This document shows positions 39,034 through 49,773 of a DNA stretch of 64,000 nucleotides, piece after piece (positions within the stretch are counted from its first letter, which is position 1; every line of letters begins with the position of its first letter). A program made the position numbers and the translations under genes. This DNA comes from Calothrix sp. PCC 7507 (lineage in GTDB: Bacteria; Cyanobacteriota; Cyanobacteriia; Cyanobacteriales; Nostocaceae): the NCBI RefSeq assembly GCF_000316575.1, contig NC_019682.1, positions 3,966,001 to 4,030,000 of the forward strand, in the 5' to 3' direction. The notes under the pieces are model-generated. The model made no database searches and was not told the origin of the DNA. It saw only the letters and a program-made list of their open reading frames with translations.

Positions 39034-39897
39034 CTATGACTCACGACCACCACGGCCGCGTTTAGACGATTTGCGGCGACGACGCACAATCAGTTTGCTG
39101 CTGGCTTTCTTTGGCTTACGTGTCTTCGCACCCAAAGTAGGTTTACCCCAAGGTGTCACAGGACCCGGTCTACCGATAGGCGCTCTACCTTCACCACCTC
39201 CATGTGGGTGGTCTACAGGGTTCATCACACTACCTCTGACCTTAGGACGGCGACCCTTCCAGCGATTGCGTCCAGCTTTACCTGCACTCAGGTTTCTCGC
39301 GTCGGTGTTGCCTACTTGTCCGATAGTGGCGTAGCATTCGCGCCGAATCAAGCGGACTTCTCCTGAAGGCAACTTGAGTGTTACGTAATTACCTTCTTTA
39401 GCCACTACTTGGGCAGTAGCACCGGCAGCACGGACAATTTGACCACCTTTTCCGGCCTTCAACTCCACATTGTGAACGCTGGTTCCCAAGGGAATATTAG
39501 CCAGAGGTAAAGCGTTACCAATTTCAAATGGAGATTCTGGGCCAGCAATCACTGTGGCTCCAACTTTAATTCCATTAGGGTGAAGAATATATCTCTTTTC
39601 ACCATCTTGATAAAACAGCAGCGCAATCCGTGCATTGCGATTGGGATCGTATTCAATTGCTGCGACTGTGGCGGGAATACCCCGCTTGTCTCTTTTGAAA
39701 TCGATGATCCGATAAAGCTGCTTGTGACCACCACCCCGACGACGGCTAGTAATCCGTCCCAGGTTATTTCTACCTTTGGGGCGATGTACGTATTCAGTTA
39801 GGGATTTTTCTGGCTCGGTTTTGGTAATTTCCGCAAAGTCGGAAATTGTGACTTGCCGAGTACTAGGGGTATAAGGGCGATAAGAACGAGTACCCAT
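39034..39897 (-). CDS. rplB: Ribosomal protein L2
   Basis: 287 residues with [20 protein letters not shown] and the peptidyl-transferase-centre segment [19 protein letters not shown]. Lies between rplW and rpsS. Confidence 0.98.
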   Translation of the reverse strand: MGTRSYRPYTPSTRQVTISDFAEITKTEPEKSLTEYVHRPKGRNNLGRITSRRRGGGHKQLYRIIDFKRDKRGIPATVAAIEYDPNRNARIALLFYQDGEKRYILHPNGIKVGATVIAGPESPFEIGNALPLANIPLGTSVHNVELKAGKGGQIVRAAGATAQVVAKEGNYVTLKLPSGEVRLIRRECYATIGQVGNTDARNLSAGKAGRNRWKGRRPKVRGSVMNPVDHPHGGGEGRAPIGRPGPVTPWGKPTLGAKTRKPKKASSKLIVRRRRKSSKRGRGGRES

Positions 39898-40050
39898 AAA
39901 CGATTTTGGATTTTGGATTTTGGATTTTGAATTTACTTAATTTTGGATTTTGAATTTTGGATTTAATGAGTGTTTAACTAATTGCCACCATCTTTGGTAC
40001 TTATTCAGAAAACTCTCAATCTAAAATCTAAAATCTAAAATCTAAAATTC

Positions 40051-40365
40051 CTAGACCTCTGGGAATAGAACTTGTCTAATCTTCTCTACGTCCCCAGGTG
40101 CGATGGTGACAATAGCTCGCTTATATTGGGGTTTGTAACCTACAAATTTACCAACTCGACGCTTTTTGCGTGGTGGTAAGGCAGTATTGACTTTGACAAC
40201 CTTGACTTGAAACAAGTCTTCAATTGCTGCCCTGATTTCTGGTTTTGTAGCCTTAGGAACGACTTCAAAAGTGTATTTATTCTGCTCCATCAGGATAGTC
40301 GCCTTTTCTGTAACAATTGGGCGACGCACTAAGTCAGGAAGGTTACGGGGGTCAAACTTAGGCAC
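40051..40365 (-). CDS. rplW: Ribosomal protein L23
   Basis: 104 residues: [20 protein letters not shown] near the start, [20 protein letters not shown] later. It overlaps the end of rplD by eight bases. Confidence 0.97.
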   Translation of the reverse strand: MPKFDPRNLPDLVRRPIVTEKATILMEQNKYTFEVVPKATKPEIRAAIEDLFQVKVVKVNTALPPRKKRRVGKFVGYKPQYKRAIVTIAPGDVEKIRQVLFPEV

Positions 40366-40990
40366 TGTAGACCTCCTGAATTTTTTCTAAGGCTGATGCC
40401 GTCAGTACAATTTTGTCAGCGTGCAGCAAATCGTAAACGTTTAGCTGGTTGGCTGGAATTAGTTTCAAATTTTCGATATTGCGAGCTGAAAAATAAACGT
40501 TGTCCGCAATCTCGTTCAAAATTAACAGTGTTTTATTTTCTGGTGCTGCACCCCAACGAGCTAGTGCTGCGACTAATTCTTTGGTCTTGGGGCGAGATAG
40601 CTGTTCGCTAAATTCTTCCACCACAATCAAATCATCAATGCGGCTGACTAATGCTGTTCTCAGGGCTAAACGCCGTTCTTTGCGGTTCAATTTCAGGTTG
40701 AACTCTCTGGGTTTTGGCCCGAAGATCACACCACCACCACGCCACAATGGTGAACGAATAGATCCAGCACGCGCCCTACCCGTACCTTTCTGCCGCCAGG
40801 GTTTGCGGCCACCACCTCTAACTTCGGAACGAGTTTTTGTACTAGCTGTTCCTTGACGAGCATTGGTTAATTGTCTGACCAAGGCTCGATGCACAATATG
40901 TGCTGCTGTTTCTTCTTTAGCAACACGCAACTCGAAGGTTGTTTCTCCGACTTGCTCTCCTTGCCAATTTTTAACTACACTCTCGGCCAT
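40358..40990 (-). CDS. rplD: Ribosomal protein L4
   Basis: 210 residues with the conserved loop [20 protein letters not shown] and [20 protein letters not shown]4 is a classic feedback regulator of its own cluster in other bacteria; whether it is here is unknown. A 270-base repeat-rich spacer separates it from rplC. Confidence 0.97.
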   Translation of the reverse strand: MAESVVKNWQGEQVGETTFELRVAKEETAAHIVHRALVRQLTNARQGTASTKTRSEVRGGGRKPWRQKGTGRARAGSIRSPLWRGGGVIFGPKPREFNLKLNRKERRLALRTALVSRIDDLIVVEEFSEQLSRPKTKELVAALARWGAAPENKTLLILNEIADNVYFSARNIENLKLIPANQLNVYDLLHADKIVLTASALEKIQEVYSA

Positions 40991-41263
40991 CTTTTTGTCC
41001 TTTGTCGGTTGTCAGTTGTCAGTTGCTAATGACTTATGACTATTTATACGTATTCAGCAACGCCAGTCCGACGCCACTTGCTACAACGAGGGGAACTCCA
41101 ACAGAAAGCTTGCTCAAGTTGATCTGACTGCTTATGGGGTTGGAGGAGTTTGTGCGGACTGACGTGGGAACCCTCCTACTCGGCTGGCTCCTCAGTACTC
41201 AGCACTCACTACTATCAGTTGTCAGTTATCCTGAGTTTTGCTGCTGACGCTGACAGCCAACAA

Positions 41264-41905
41264 CTATTTTTGTCTACCTACGATATTTGCAGGCACGATG
41301 CTCACTAAAGCACCTGGCTTCCCAGGAATTGCTCCCTTAATCAGTAATAAGTTACGTTCCGCATCTACTCTGACTACAGTCAACTTGCGAATTGTAATGC
41401 GCTTGCCGCCTAAACGACCTGCCATCCGCTTACCTGGATAAACACGACCTGGTGTTGTACCAGCGCCGATGGAACCAGGCGCTCTGTGGTTTTTGGAACC
41501 ATGTGACATGGGACCGCGACCAAAGTTGTTGCGCTTTTGGTTGCCGGCAAAACCGCGACCGATACTTGTACCGATTACATCTACAATCTGACCCGCACTA
41601 AAAATATCCGCTTTAATCTCTTGACCTAAAGCATAATCGCCGACAGCATCTGTGTGATACTCACTCAAGTGACGTAAGGCCGGAGCAGACGATTTTGCTA
41701 GATGTCCTAGCAGTGGTCTGTTCAAAGCCTTTGGCTTAACTGCGCCGAAGCCGACTTGAATGGCGGCGTAACCGTCGGTCTGTTTCGTTTTAACTTGGGT
41801 AACGGTGCATGGACCTGCCTGAATGACGGTGACAGGAATCGCTCTTCCTGCTTCGTCAAAAATTTGGGTCATGCCCAGTTTGGTGCCGAGAATACCTACA
41901 GACAC
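41264..41905 (-). CDS. rplC: Ribosomal protein L3
   Basis: 213 residues starting [20 protein letters not shown], with the central [20 protein letters not shown]. First gene of the ribosomal run; rpsJ is not upstream, as in other cyanobacteria. Confidence 0.98.
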   Translation of the reverse strand: MSVGILGTKLGMTQIFDEAGRAIPVTVIQAGPCTVTQVKTKQTDGYAAIQVGFGAVKPKALNRPLLGHLAKSSAPALRHLSEYHTDAVGDYALGQEIKADIFSAGQIVDVIGTSIGRGFAGNQKRNNFGRGPMSHGSKNHRAPGSIGAGTTPGRVYPGKRMAGRLGGKRITIRKLTVVRVDAERNLLLIKGAIPGKPGALVSIVPANIVGRQK

Positions 41906-42720
41906 AGTTACTGGTTCTCCTTAATCTAGTTGCTAACCTTGGAATCGGACTCTAAAAGACAGGCTTTTTAGACTGCGGTTGAGATGGGACGAGTCTCCGA
42001 TATTGAGAATTGCTCACGCCGTTCTCAATTCTCCGGGACATAAACAGCCATGTCTTCACTGCTTGGTGAATCCGTCTACTTTCACTCACTGGGTCACCAG
42101 AACAGCCATAAGCGTCTTCCCGATGGGAAGTAATAACTTCTGGAATTAAGGCAAGGCTTGAGAGCTTTGCACTTCGTGCAGCAATGCTTTCGTCCAAGCA
42201 TTTGCTTAGGCACTTTCTGGCGGCAATGCTTTAGGCGAGTTTCCTACGCCAATACAGCGACTGCCGTGTTGTAGTTGGACTTAAGCGGTTTTTGCCACTC
42301 AGTATCCATTGGCTGAGGCTGATGCAATGCCATAAACCAACATTGCGGCTCAGTTTTCTACCTCACTCAACACCTTAAACTATAGCTCAAGGTTTTGCCT
42401 TGTTCCTAGAAACTATAGGAGTGAACTTAGTCTGGAGCTTAAAGATTGGCCTGAGTTTTTCAGCCATTAGCTCCTGATTGACCTGAAAGCTTTCCTAGTT
42501 TACCAATCTATTGTCATCTTTGCTAGTTGAATCTACTGTGGACTCAAATTCTTAGCTTTGAATAGAATGGCAGCCTAATGTACACGCTTGGTCACAATCT
42601 AATAATATAAATTATTTATTTGATTTTGTCTAGTGGGTTTAGATGAAAAATATCTGGATGCTGGAGCGAATGAGTGTGAGATGCGATCGCTCTTTTTTCT
42701 ACATCGGCATCTTGGCAGTT
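41906..42720 (-). other. Long gene-free region upstream of rplC, probable leader
   Basis: About 815 bases with no convincing gene upstream of a large operon. Close to rplC the transcript could form hairpins: TCTAAAAAG/CTTTTAGA (41951-41972) and GAGAATTG/CAATTCTC (42005-42033). An 81-codon frame (41952-42197, minus) has no family resemblance. Promoter and leader of the ribosomal operon are the likely contents, but no start site can be fixed. Confidence 0.45.
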
Positions 42721-42723
42721 TGT

Positions 42724-43122
42724 TTAATCTTCTGGAAGATGCCAACCCGCAAGTACCCAATAACTGCGAACTTCCAGAGCATCTGCATCCTCACTCAAAT
42801 GTAAAGCGGCAACAGTAGCTCTACCAGTAGCTGTTTTACCAACGATGCGTACTCCATCATCACTCCAGTAAAAATGCTCAGACCAAACTTGAGTACGAGG
42901 GTTAAATAGCTTTACCGTCTCACCTGTTTCTGCATCCACCCCTGTAGTTTTATCACATTTGTAGCCATTACAAAGTGGACAAGCTAGCCACAAGTTTGAT
43001 TCATCATTACTACCATTTTTAGATATGGGAATAATGTGTTCAATTTCCAAACGTGCCATTACTAAACGCTGAGGACTCAAGCAATAGCTACAGCGATTTC
43101 CTTTGCTTTTTGTGCCAGCGTT
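42724..43122 (-). pseudogene. HNH endonuclease lacking its native N-terminus
   Basis: The frame reads NRCSYCLSPQRLV, then LEIEHIIPISKNGSNDESNL, CPLCNGYKCDKTTG and LFNPRTQVWSEHFYW, a complete HNH zinc-finger nuclease core of the small cyanobacterial type, ending AGWHLPED. No usual N-terminus is present: a stop codon lies at 43123-43125 and the only starts are a TTG at 43080 or the ATG at 43056. The upstream part belongs to another gene fragment (MTEIVTLQLPE, 43154). A short product from 43080 (118 residues) is possible. Confidence 0.65.
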
Positions 43123-43154
43123 TCAGGGAGTTGAAGGGTGACAATTTCAGTCAT
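43077..43154 (-). pseudogene. N-terminal fragment of an antitoxin-like protein fused onto the HNH gene
   Basis: ATG at 43154 opens a 25-codon frame MTEIVTLQLPETLAQKAKEI, then AVAIA and stop. This start resembles small cyanobacterial antitoxin-like proteins, but the rest is missing. Its last bases are also the first bases of the HNH frame, so a rearrangement joined the two. Confidence 0.5.
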
Positions 43155-43225
43155 TTGCTACCTGCTTGCCTTTTACTTATGATTGTATCTGCGAAAGAGC
43201 GATCGCTCTCTCCTCTGCGGTTTGT

Positions 43226-43312
43226 TCAATCCTCTGGAGAATGCCAACCCGCAAACACTGAGTAACTGCAGACTTCCAGTGTAACTGGATCATCTTTAAA
43301 CTCTCCACGCGG
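43226..43312 (-). pseudogene. Second, fragmentary copy of the HNH gene 3' end
   Basis: The minus strand reads DPVTLEVCSYSVFAGWHSPED and stop, matching the end of the HNH gene (DALEVRSYWVLAGWHLPED) 500 bases away. Only about 27 codons remain. It shows that a diverged tandem copy of the HNH gene once existed here. Confidence 0.65.
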
Positions 43313-43343
43313 ATGCAGGCGTAGCGCAGAGTGAGGAGCATTT

Positions 43344-43469
43344 GTCGATATACGTCTTATCATTTATCGAAGTGCGTTACAAGAACAAGAAGCCAATCGC
43401 ATTTTATATTTAGCAGTTCCTAGCACTGTTTATAATGAGTTTCTATACTCCCATTTATTCAATCTGTAA
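43344..43469 (+). pseudogene. C-terminal remnant of xisH
   Basis: The frame reads IIYRSALQEQEANRILYLAV then PSTVYNEFLYSHLFNL and stops. It resembles the C-terminal half of XisH, where a Leu-Tyr-Leu-Ala-Val-Pro stretch is followed by Tyr and aromatic residues. The N-terminal half is replaced by an interspersed repeat. It lies 58 bases before xisI, the usual partner gene. Confidence 0.6.
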
Positions 43470-43527
43470 TTAAAAGTAATCAACTCTATTTGCTAATTTA
43501 TAATATTGAGCAGGAGGCAATTTCACA

Positions 43528-43860
43528 GTGGCAAAGCTAGATGAATATCGACAATATATTAAAAATTTGCTGCAACAACACGCCAGTACTGTTTGGGATA
43601 ATCGCGTTCAAGCACAGACAATTTTTGATACAGAACAAGATCATTATCAATTAGTTTATGTAGGTTGGCGTAACCAAAACCGCATCTATGGGCCGGTTCT
43701 CCATCTAGATATTATTGAAGATAAAATCTGGATTCAGCAAGATGGAACAGAGGTAGGAATTGCTAATGAATTGGTTGAATTAGGTGTCCCAAAAGAGGAC
43801 ATTGTTTTAGGTTTTCAATTACCCTCTGTAAGGAAATATACGGATTTTGCTGTTAGTTAA
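43528..43860 (+). CDS. xisI: XisI family protein
   Basis: 110 residues matching XisI: LDEYRQYIKNLLQQHAS near the start, YQLVYVGWRNQNRIYGPVLH and LDIIEDKIWIQQDGTEVGIA. The founding member takes part in excising the fdxN element in heterocysts of Anabaena, but the family is large and most members are of unknown role. A GGAGG lies nine bases before the GTG start. Its XisH partner is only a remnant here, so the pair is broken. Confidence 0.9.
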   Translation: MAKLDEYRQYIKNLLQQHASTVWDNRVQAQTIFDTEQDHYQLVYVGWRNQNRIYGPVLHLDIIEDKIWIQQDGTEVGIANELVELGVPKEDIVLGFQLPSVRKYTDFAVS

Positions 43861-43971
43861 TTAACTTTGTAAAAAAAGAGCGATCGCCTTCTTCTCTCTA
43901 CATCCTCTGTGGTTTATGAAAAAAGCGATCGCTATATAGTAGAATCTTCTCGCCATGTAAAAACAATTTGC

Positions 43972-44250
43972 TCAATAATTTGGCTGCCTATCATGGCGAG
44001 CAACTGAACGAAAGCGAATTGGTAAAATTTGAACAGAAGCTGTGTGATGAGGAACCAAATAAATTGCAAAAGCTTGCTTTGAAGCATTTCCTAACGCTAA
44101 AACTTCACGTAAATTATCACTATGAGCTATTAAACCATTTGCATTATAAGCAATATATTGATTTCGGTATGAATCTAACAACATTTGGCGATTACGGTTC
44201 AGCCACTTAAGCATCTGCCGATTTTCTTCTGGCGAAGGTTTGGTACTCAT
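43972..44250 (-). CDS. DUF5678-like small protein
   Basis: 92 residues from ATG 44250 (MSTKPSPEENRQMLKWLNRN). The pattern YRNQYIAYNANGLIAHSDNL followed by REVLALG resembles DUF5678 proteins of cyanobacteria; function unknown. The end (IRFRSVARHDRQPNY) may be truncated. The gene is 41 bases from an antitoxin-like gene on the same strand. Confidence 0.6.
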   Translation of the reverse strand: MSTKPSPEENRQMLKWLNRNRQMLLDSYRNQYIAYNANGLIAHSDNLREVLALGNASKQAFAIYLVPHHTASVQILPIRFRSVARHDRQPNY

Positions 44251-44290
44251 AGATTTATATGATATAAAAAGTGGCAATTTTAATCATTTG

Positions 44291-44521
44291 CTAACAGATA
44301 TGGACATAAATTAAGTTTCCTTTATCTACATTCTCCAAAGCCTTAAGCATATGTTTCTTATTAAGTTCTGATTTAAAAAGATAAGTAGTTTCATCTTCTT
44401 CTATTGGTTGTTCAACCAGCACGATTACTTCTACAACTATTCCTTCTGTTAATTCTGTTTTAGACAGTTCAATCTTGCCATTTTTACCTATAATAGCCTT
44501 TTGTTTAATTCCACTGAGCAT
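44291..44521 (-). CDS. Antitoxin-like small protein without a toxin partner
   Basis: 76 residues. The start (IKQKAIIGKNGKIELSKTEL) is a beta-rich domain and the end (SELNKKHMLKALENV then LIYV) matches the tail of cyanobacterial antitoxins paired with Txe/YoeB-type toxins. No toxin gene follows; the downstream neighbour is a DUF5678-like gene. So it is an orphan, or the neighbour is an unrecognised partner. Confidence 0.65.
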   Translation of the reverse strand: MLSGIKQKAIIGKNGKIELSKTELTEGIVVEVIVLVEQPIEEDETTYLFKSELNKKHMLKALENVDKGNLIYVHIC

Positions 44522-44755
44522 AATTCTTATTTACTCCTATCTTTAATTTAAGATATCGAGGAAGATACACCCTATTCTAACTCTATCTAATTTTGGGATA
44601 TTGGCAGTTAGTAAAAAAGAGCGTAGGCTAAGTCCGCCGTAAGCATCGCTTTTTGATTAGACAGACAAGAACTCGCATTAGCTGAATTGTTAGACAACAT
44701 GTAAATCGGGGAATACTGAGTCAAGTGTGGATATTTTAGGAATTAATAAAAGATT

Positions 44756-46156
44756 ATGACTATACCATTGACAGTAACCTTTACACTTGCTAGTTGGATT
44801 CTCAAAGGACTGCAAGATGGAACTTTTGAAAGGGTTGGGGGTGTAATTCGAGAAGTAGGCAGTAAACATATTGTTACCTGGTTAAGAGACACACCAAGTA
44901 ATTCACTGGTTTCAGCATCAAGCTCTTCCTCTAACAATTTACTTAACCTTGTTTTCTCCGGTGCAAATCTCGTTGCTTCTGGGGCAAATACTGCTTCTAC
45001 AAGGCAAGGATTAGCTGATGTCAGTGGACGCTTAGGTGGTATTGAACAATCAAGTTTAGGTAACATTGCTGTCTCTGGAGTAAATCTGATTGGAACAGTT
45101 GCTAATGCGGCTATTTCCGGAAAAGGATTCGCCGATGTTAATGGGCGTTTAGGTGGGATTGAAAATCAGTTAGAAGAAATTGGGGAAAATCTGCAACTAA
45201 CTCAAGGAATTTTACAGTTAACTACTGCTACTAGCATACTCAATCTCGGTGTTTCAGTTATGGGCTTTGCTGTCATATCACAGCGCCTTAATGAACTAGA
45301 ACAGCGCCTCAAACAAGCAGAAGAATTATTGAATAAAGTCAACCGCAAAATTGATCTGAGTTTCTATGCTAATTTTCGCGCCGCAATCGAATTAGCAATT
45401 AATGCCTTTACGATGAACAAAGTTGAGAATCGGAGAAGTAGCGCCCTGCAAGCTATTAACCGATTCTTAGAAGCAGAGCATATTTATACTGAATTTGCTG
45501 ATATTGAAATTGAGCAGAAAAGCCAAATCGCTGATGAGTATCTGCTGACTTTATCTTTAGCTTACCTAGCTGAAGCACGTTGTTATTTAGAATTAGAAGA
45601 ACATGATACAGCGCTTCGTCGTTTCCAAGAAGGGGCTAAAGTTATCCGTTCTCGTATTCAGAAATATGTTGATCTTCTGCTTACTTCTAACCCAGCAGCA
45701 TACTTGCAACCTGAATTCACAGGTATAATTGATTTGCGGAGATTGACCCGAATTTATCAATGGATTGACCCCGCTATAGACGAAAATGCTGTGTTTGAGC
45801 TTCAGCGTAAGAATCTGTTTAAAATAGCTAAAGAACCTCAAAAATGGTTAGATTCAATACCAGCAGCAATTTTAACTCGTGTTGAGGTTCAAGGTGGTTG
45901 GTTTGGACCCAGTCAGGATGATTTGAAATTAGAGGCTGACAAACGTCTTCCACAAGTATTTGAAGTAATGGAATCTATGATTGAAACCAATCGCCGCTTT
46001 GAATCTTATCAGACAGAGATACAAGCAATATCAAAATTAGGAATCAGCTTTCATGAATGGCTTAAATTAAGTCCGTCTACAGAAATTAAACCAGACGATT
46101 CAGAACTAATTTACATCATCCCATCTCAACCTTTAAACTTACAATTACCTAGTTAA
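44756..46156 (+). CDS. Uncharacterised 466-residue protein with an internal repeat and coiled coil
   Basis: I do not recognise this protein. The N-terminal part contains two copies of a segment: SGANLVASGANTASTRQGLA then DVSGRLGGIE (about 68-97) and SGVNLIGTVANAAISGKGFA then DVNGRLGGIE (about 108-137). A hydrophobic, helix-forming stretch (TSILNLGVSVMGFAVIS) is followed by a coiled coil (LNELEQRLKQAEELLNKVNR). The C-terminal 280 residues look all-helical, perhaps TPR-like (YLAEARCYLELEEHDTALRR). No catalytic motif is visible. It stands alone in an accessory region. Membrane or effector roles are possible but unproven. Confidence 0.65.
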   Translation: MTIPLTVTFTLASWILKGLQDGTFERVGGVIREVGSKHIVTWLRDTPSNSLVSASSSSSNNLLNLVFSGANLVASGANTASTRQGLADVSGRLGGIEQSSLGNIAVSGVNLIGTVANAAISGKGFADVNGRLGGIENQLEEIGENLQLTQGILQLTTATSILNLGVSVMGFAVISQRLNELEQRLKQAEELLNKVNRKIDLSFYANFRAAIELAINAFTMNKVENRRSSALQAINRFLEAEHIYTEFADIEIEQKSQIADEYLLTLSLAYLAEARCYLELEEHDTALRRFQEGAKVIRSRIQKYVDLLLTSNPAAYLQPEFTGIIDLRRLTRIYQWIDPAIDENAVFELQRKNLFKIAKEPQKWLDSIPAAILTRVEVQGGWFGPSQDDLKLEADKRLPQVFEVMESMIETNRRFESYQTEIQAISKLGISFHEWLKLSPSTEIKPDDSELIYIIPSQPLNLQLPS

Positions 46157-46416
46157 TTGCATTCTTCTCTGCAAGACACACTCGCGTTCATAGTTCGTGA
46201 AAAAAACCAAGGTGCGTTACGCTGTCGCTAACGCACCCTACTGGCGTGTCTAGGCTAAAATGTTGCATTAATATAAGTCCTATCCGCGTTCATCCGCGTT
46301 CATCCGCGTTTAATTCCATCCCAATATAATGCACAAATTTAGGCTTGCCACGCCACTACTGGCGTCTCAAGGCTAAAGTAGTGTTATTTTACTCTCTCTT
46401 CCTTTGCGTCTCTGCG
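46157..46416. repeat. Spacer of small repeats
   Basis: GGTGCGTTA and TAACGCACC (46211-46237) form a perfect nine-base stem. The 11-base unit CATCCGCGTTC repeats three times near 46279-46310. No gene is seen. Confidence 0.65.
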
Positions 46417-46560
46417 CCTCTGCGTGAGAAAAAAAGGCGAATTTTTTGGGTTCGCCTTAATCATATGGTGTTGCTCAATCGAAACGGAAATCTTAAATCT
46501 TCGCTTCTTCCCTCACCAACTTATCCCAACCCAAATCTTTCAAATTATTATTCCGACGTA
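46417..46560 (-). repeat. Duplicate of the chlN 3' end and terminator
   Basis: This 144-base segment is nearly identical to 47342-47481, with three substitutions and one four-base difference. On the minus strand it encodes the last residues of ChlN ([17 protein letters not shown] and stop) and then the terminator hairpin AAGGCGAA/TTCGCCTT (46434-46458). The two copies enclose the VapBC-like pair. Confidence 0.9.
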
Positions 46561-46628
46561 GCCGATGATTTACAAATTATTCAGTATTTCTATCTTAAAA
46601 ATTTGTCGAACATCTTGAGTTATTCCAC

Positions 46629-47024
46629 TTAAGTAACAGGCTTTTGAACTTCACACTGTGTTAGTCCCTTGGCTCTTTTGACAAACTTTTCATCAAATGT
46701 ATAAAACTCATAACAATGCTGGCTTTGAGCTAGATGAAAAGCATCAGCAAAATCTAAGCCATTTTCGTGCCATTGGATAACTTGAAGCACTAAGCTAGAA
46801 TTAGTCAGGTAAATATTAGGTAAACCAAACAAGTTCCTTAAAGCTTTACATATCTCACTCGGTTTAAACTTGTATGCAAACCTTAAAACCCATTCAGTCT
46901 CAAGAATTACTGTATCTGAAATAAAAATATCTTGATTTTGAAAGATTTCTTTACTCTTTTGAAACTGTGATTCATCATCTTGAGTTAAAAATCTGATAAT
47001 TATATTTGTATCAACCGCAATCAT
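46629..47024 (-). CDS. vapC: VapC-like PIN-domain toxin
   Basis: 131 residues forming one PIN domain. The acidic residues of the nuclease site are Asp 5 (VDTNIIIRF), Glu 42/44 (LETEW), Asp 91/94 (DFADAFH) and Asp 111 (TFDEKF). VapC toxins cleave RNA and are held by the antitoxin encoded upstream. It overlaps that gene by 14 bases. The pair is located between two copies of the chlN tail. Confidence 0.88.
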   Translation of the reverse strand: MIAVDTNIIIRFLTQDDESQFQKSKEIFQNQDIFISDTVILETEWVLRFAYKFKPSEICKALRNLFGLPNIYLTNSSLVLQVIQWHENGLDFADAFHLAQSQHCYEFYTFDEKFVKRAKGLTQCEVQKPVT

Positions 47025-47274
47025 GCCATGATTCCTCTACACCTTGGCGAATTGCATCATTCATATCTTCAATAGTTTGGGGTTTTCCCTGATATTTTAA
47101 ACAACCTGCCACATCATCTAATTGAGTTGCTACAAAAGGTTTCTTAGGCTTTAAAAGAATTCCATCACCCATATCAATAACAATAAATTCTTGTCCTATT
47201 TGCCATTGATGAGCTTCCCGCAAAGATTGGGGAATAATTACTTGTCCTTGAGGAGACAATTGTGTAATTTCCAT
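47011..47274 (-). CDS. vapB: AbrB/MazE-type antitoxin
   Basis: 87 residues. The N-terminal swapped-hairpin fold reads LSPQGQVIIPQSLREAHQW followed by GQEFIVIDMGDGILL; the C-terminal part, AGCLKYQGKPQTIEDMNDA, would bind the toxin. It overlaps vapC. Such antitoxins usually repress their own promoter. Confidence 0.85.
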   Translation of the reverse strand: MEITQLSPQGQVIIPQSLREAHQWQIGQEFIVIDMGDGILLKPKKPFVATQLDDVAGCLKYQGKPQTIEDMNDAIRQGVEESWHDCG

Positions 47275-47353
47275 GACGTTAAGCAGTAAAATACTCAGAA
47301 TAATATGCCAATATTAGCATTTTTATATTCGATTTTTTACTCCTCTGCGTGAG

Positions 47354-47383
47354 AAAAAAAGGCGAACTTTTTGGGTTCGCCTT
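47354..47383 (-). terminator. Rho-independent terminator after chlN
   Basis: On the minus strand AAGGCGAA pairs perfectly with TTCGCCTT over a nine-base loop and is followed by a T-run. It lies 30 bases beyond the chlN stop. Confidence 0.85.
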
Positions 47384-47413
47384 AATTGGTGTTGCTCAAT
47401 CGAAACGGAAATC

Positions 47414-48847
<1,434 letters not shown>

Positions 48848-48957
48848 TTATCAGTTATTCAGTTAACAGTTATCAGTTTGTTGACTGTTAACTGTTAACT
48901 GTCCACTGTTTACTGATTTCAGCCAGCTATTCCTATATTTCATAGGAACGGCAATAA

Positions 48958-49740
48958 TTAACTGTTGGGGAAGAGACGGGCAATTTCCGATTCATCAAAA
49001 ACGCCTGCTGGCAGTTCTTCCCCTAAAAAGTCGTTATTTTCTTCACTTTTTTGCAGTGCTGTTTCATCACCCCAGACATCAGACAACACGTCGCTAAAAG
49101 CGTTTTCATCAGGTGAATTCAGATCATCAAGGATCTGGTCATCCTGCTTTGGTTCAGATATGGTTGGGGCCTCGAAGGAAACCTCACCAAATCCGTCTGC
49201 ATCTAAGCTAGGTTCCTGTGGAGACTCTTCTAAGGAGTGGTGTCCATTGGATAAGGAAATATCACCTAGTCCATTTTGGGTTTCTGGTGACTCACTCACT
49301 GACAGTGTTTGATCAGCAGTATCTGGTGCGATCGCTAATTCTGCCAGAGCCGCAAATCCATTAGTATGAGAATTTGTTAAGGACTCTGCTTGGGAGTTCT
49401 CATCAATGGCAGGTGATGAATCATCCTGGTCATTGTCTAATATGGCTTTGGGAATAAAGCGATTACCGAGAGCAATATCTGGGTCAAAGTGCAAATCCAG
49501 CACTTCAATTAAGGTATCAGCGTCTGGATTCAGTCTGGAAAAAGGTAACATTAATTGCGCTAGCTTTGGTTCTAGCGCGTTGACTACGCCCAGGATGAGG
49601 TAAGAAGATGGCCGCTTCCCTCCATCGGGGGTGTAGACTGATTCCACTTCCATGTGCAACGTAATCCAGTCACGATTCGCCTGGAAAAATTGCAACCATT
49701 TCTGCCTGATTGAATCTGTAAAGCTATGAAAGAAGGCCAT
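48958..49740 (-). CDS. DUF5331 protein of the chlL-chlN interval
   Basis: 260 residues. The N-terminal 90 residues (FFHSFTDSIRQKWLQFFQAN) are the conserved DUF5331 part; the remaining half is acidic, low-complexity and probably disordered. Function is unknown; heterocystous cyanobacteria often carry it between chlL and chlN, so a role in dark chlorophyll synthesis is likely but unproven. Confidence 0.85.
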   Translation of the reverse strand: MAFFHSFTDSIRQKWLQFFQANRDWITLHMEVESVYTPDGGKRPSSYLILGVVNALEPKLAQLMLPFSRLNPDADTLIEVLDLHFDPDIALGNRFIPKAILDNDQDDSSPAIDENSQAESLTNSHTNGFAALAELAIAPDTADQTLSVSESPETQNGLGDISLSNGHHSLEESPQEPSLDADGFGEVSFEAPTISEPKQDDQILDDLNSPDENAFSDVLSDVWGDETALQKSEENNDFLGEELPAGVFDESEIARLFPNS

Positions 49741-49773
49741 GTTATTTTCCCCTCATCCTGAGAAATAGATGAT

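Noticed and set aside
41952-42197. 81-codon frame upstream of rplC
   Set aside because: No family resemblance and no ribosome binding site; it overlaps hairpin-forming leader sequence.
46345-46632. 95-codon plus-strand frame before vapC
   Set aside because: It is the antisense of the duplicated chlN tail and terminator.
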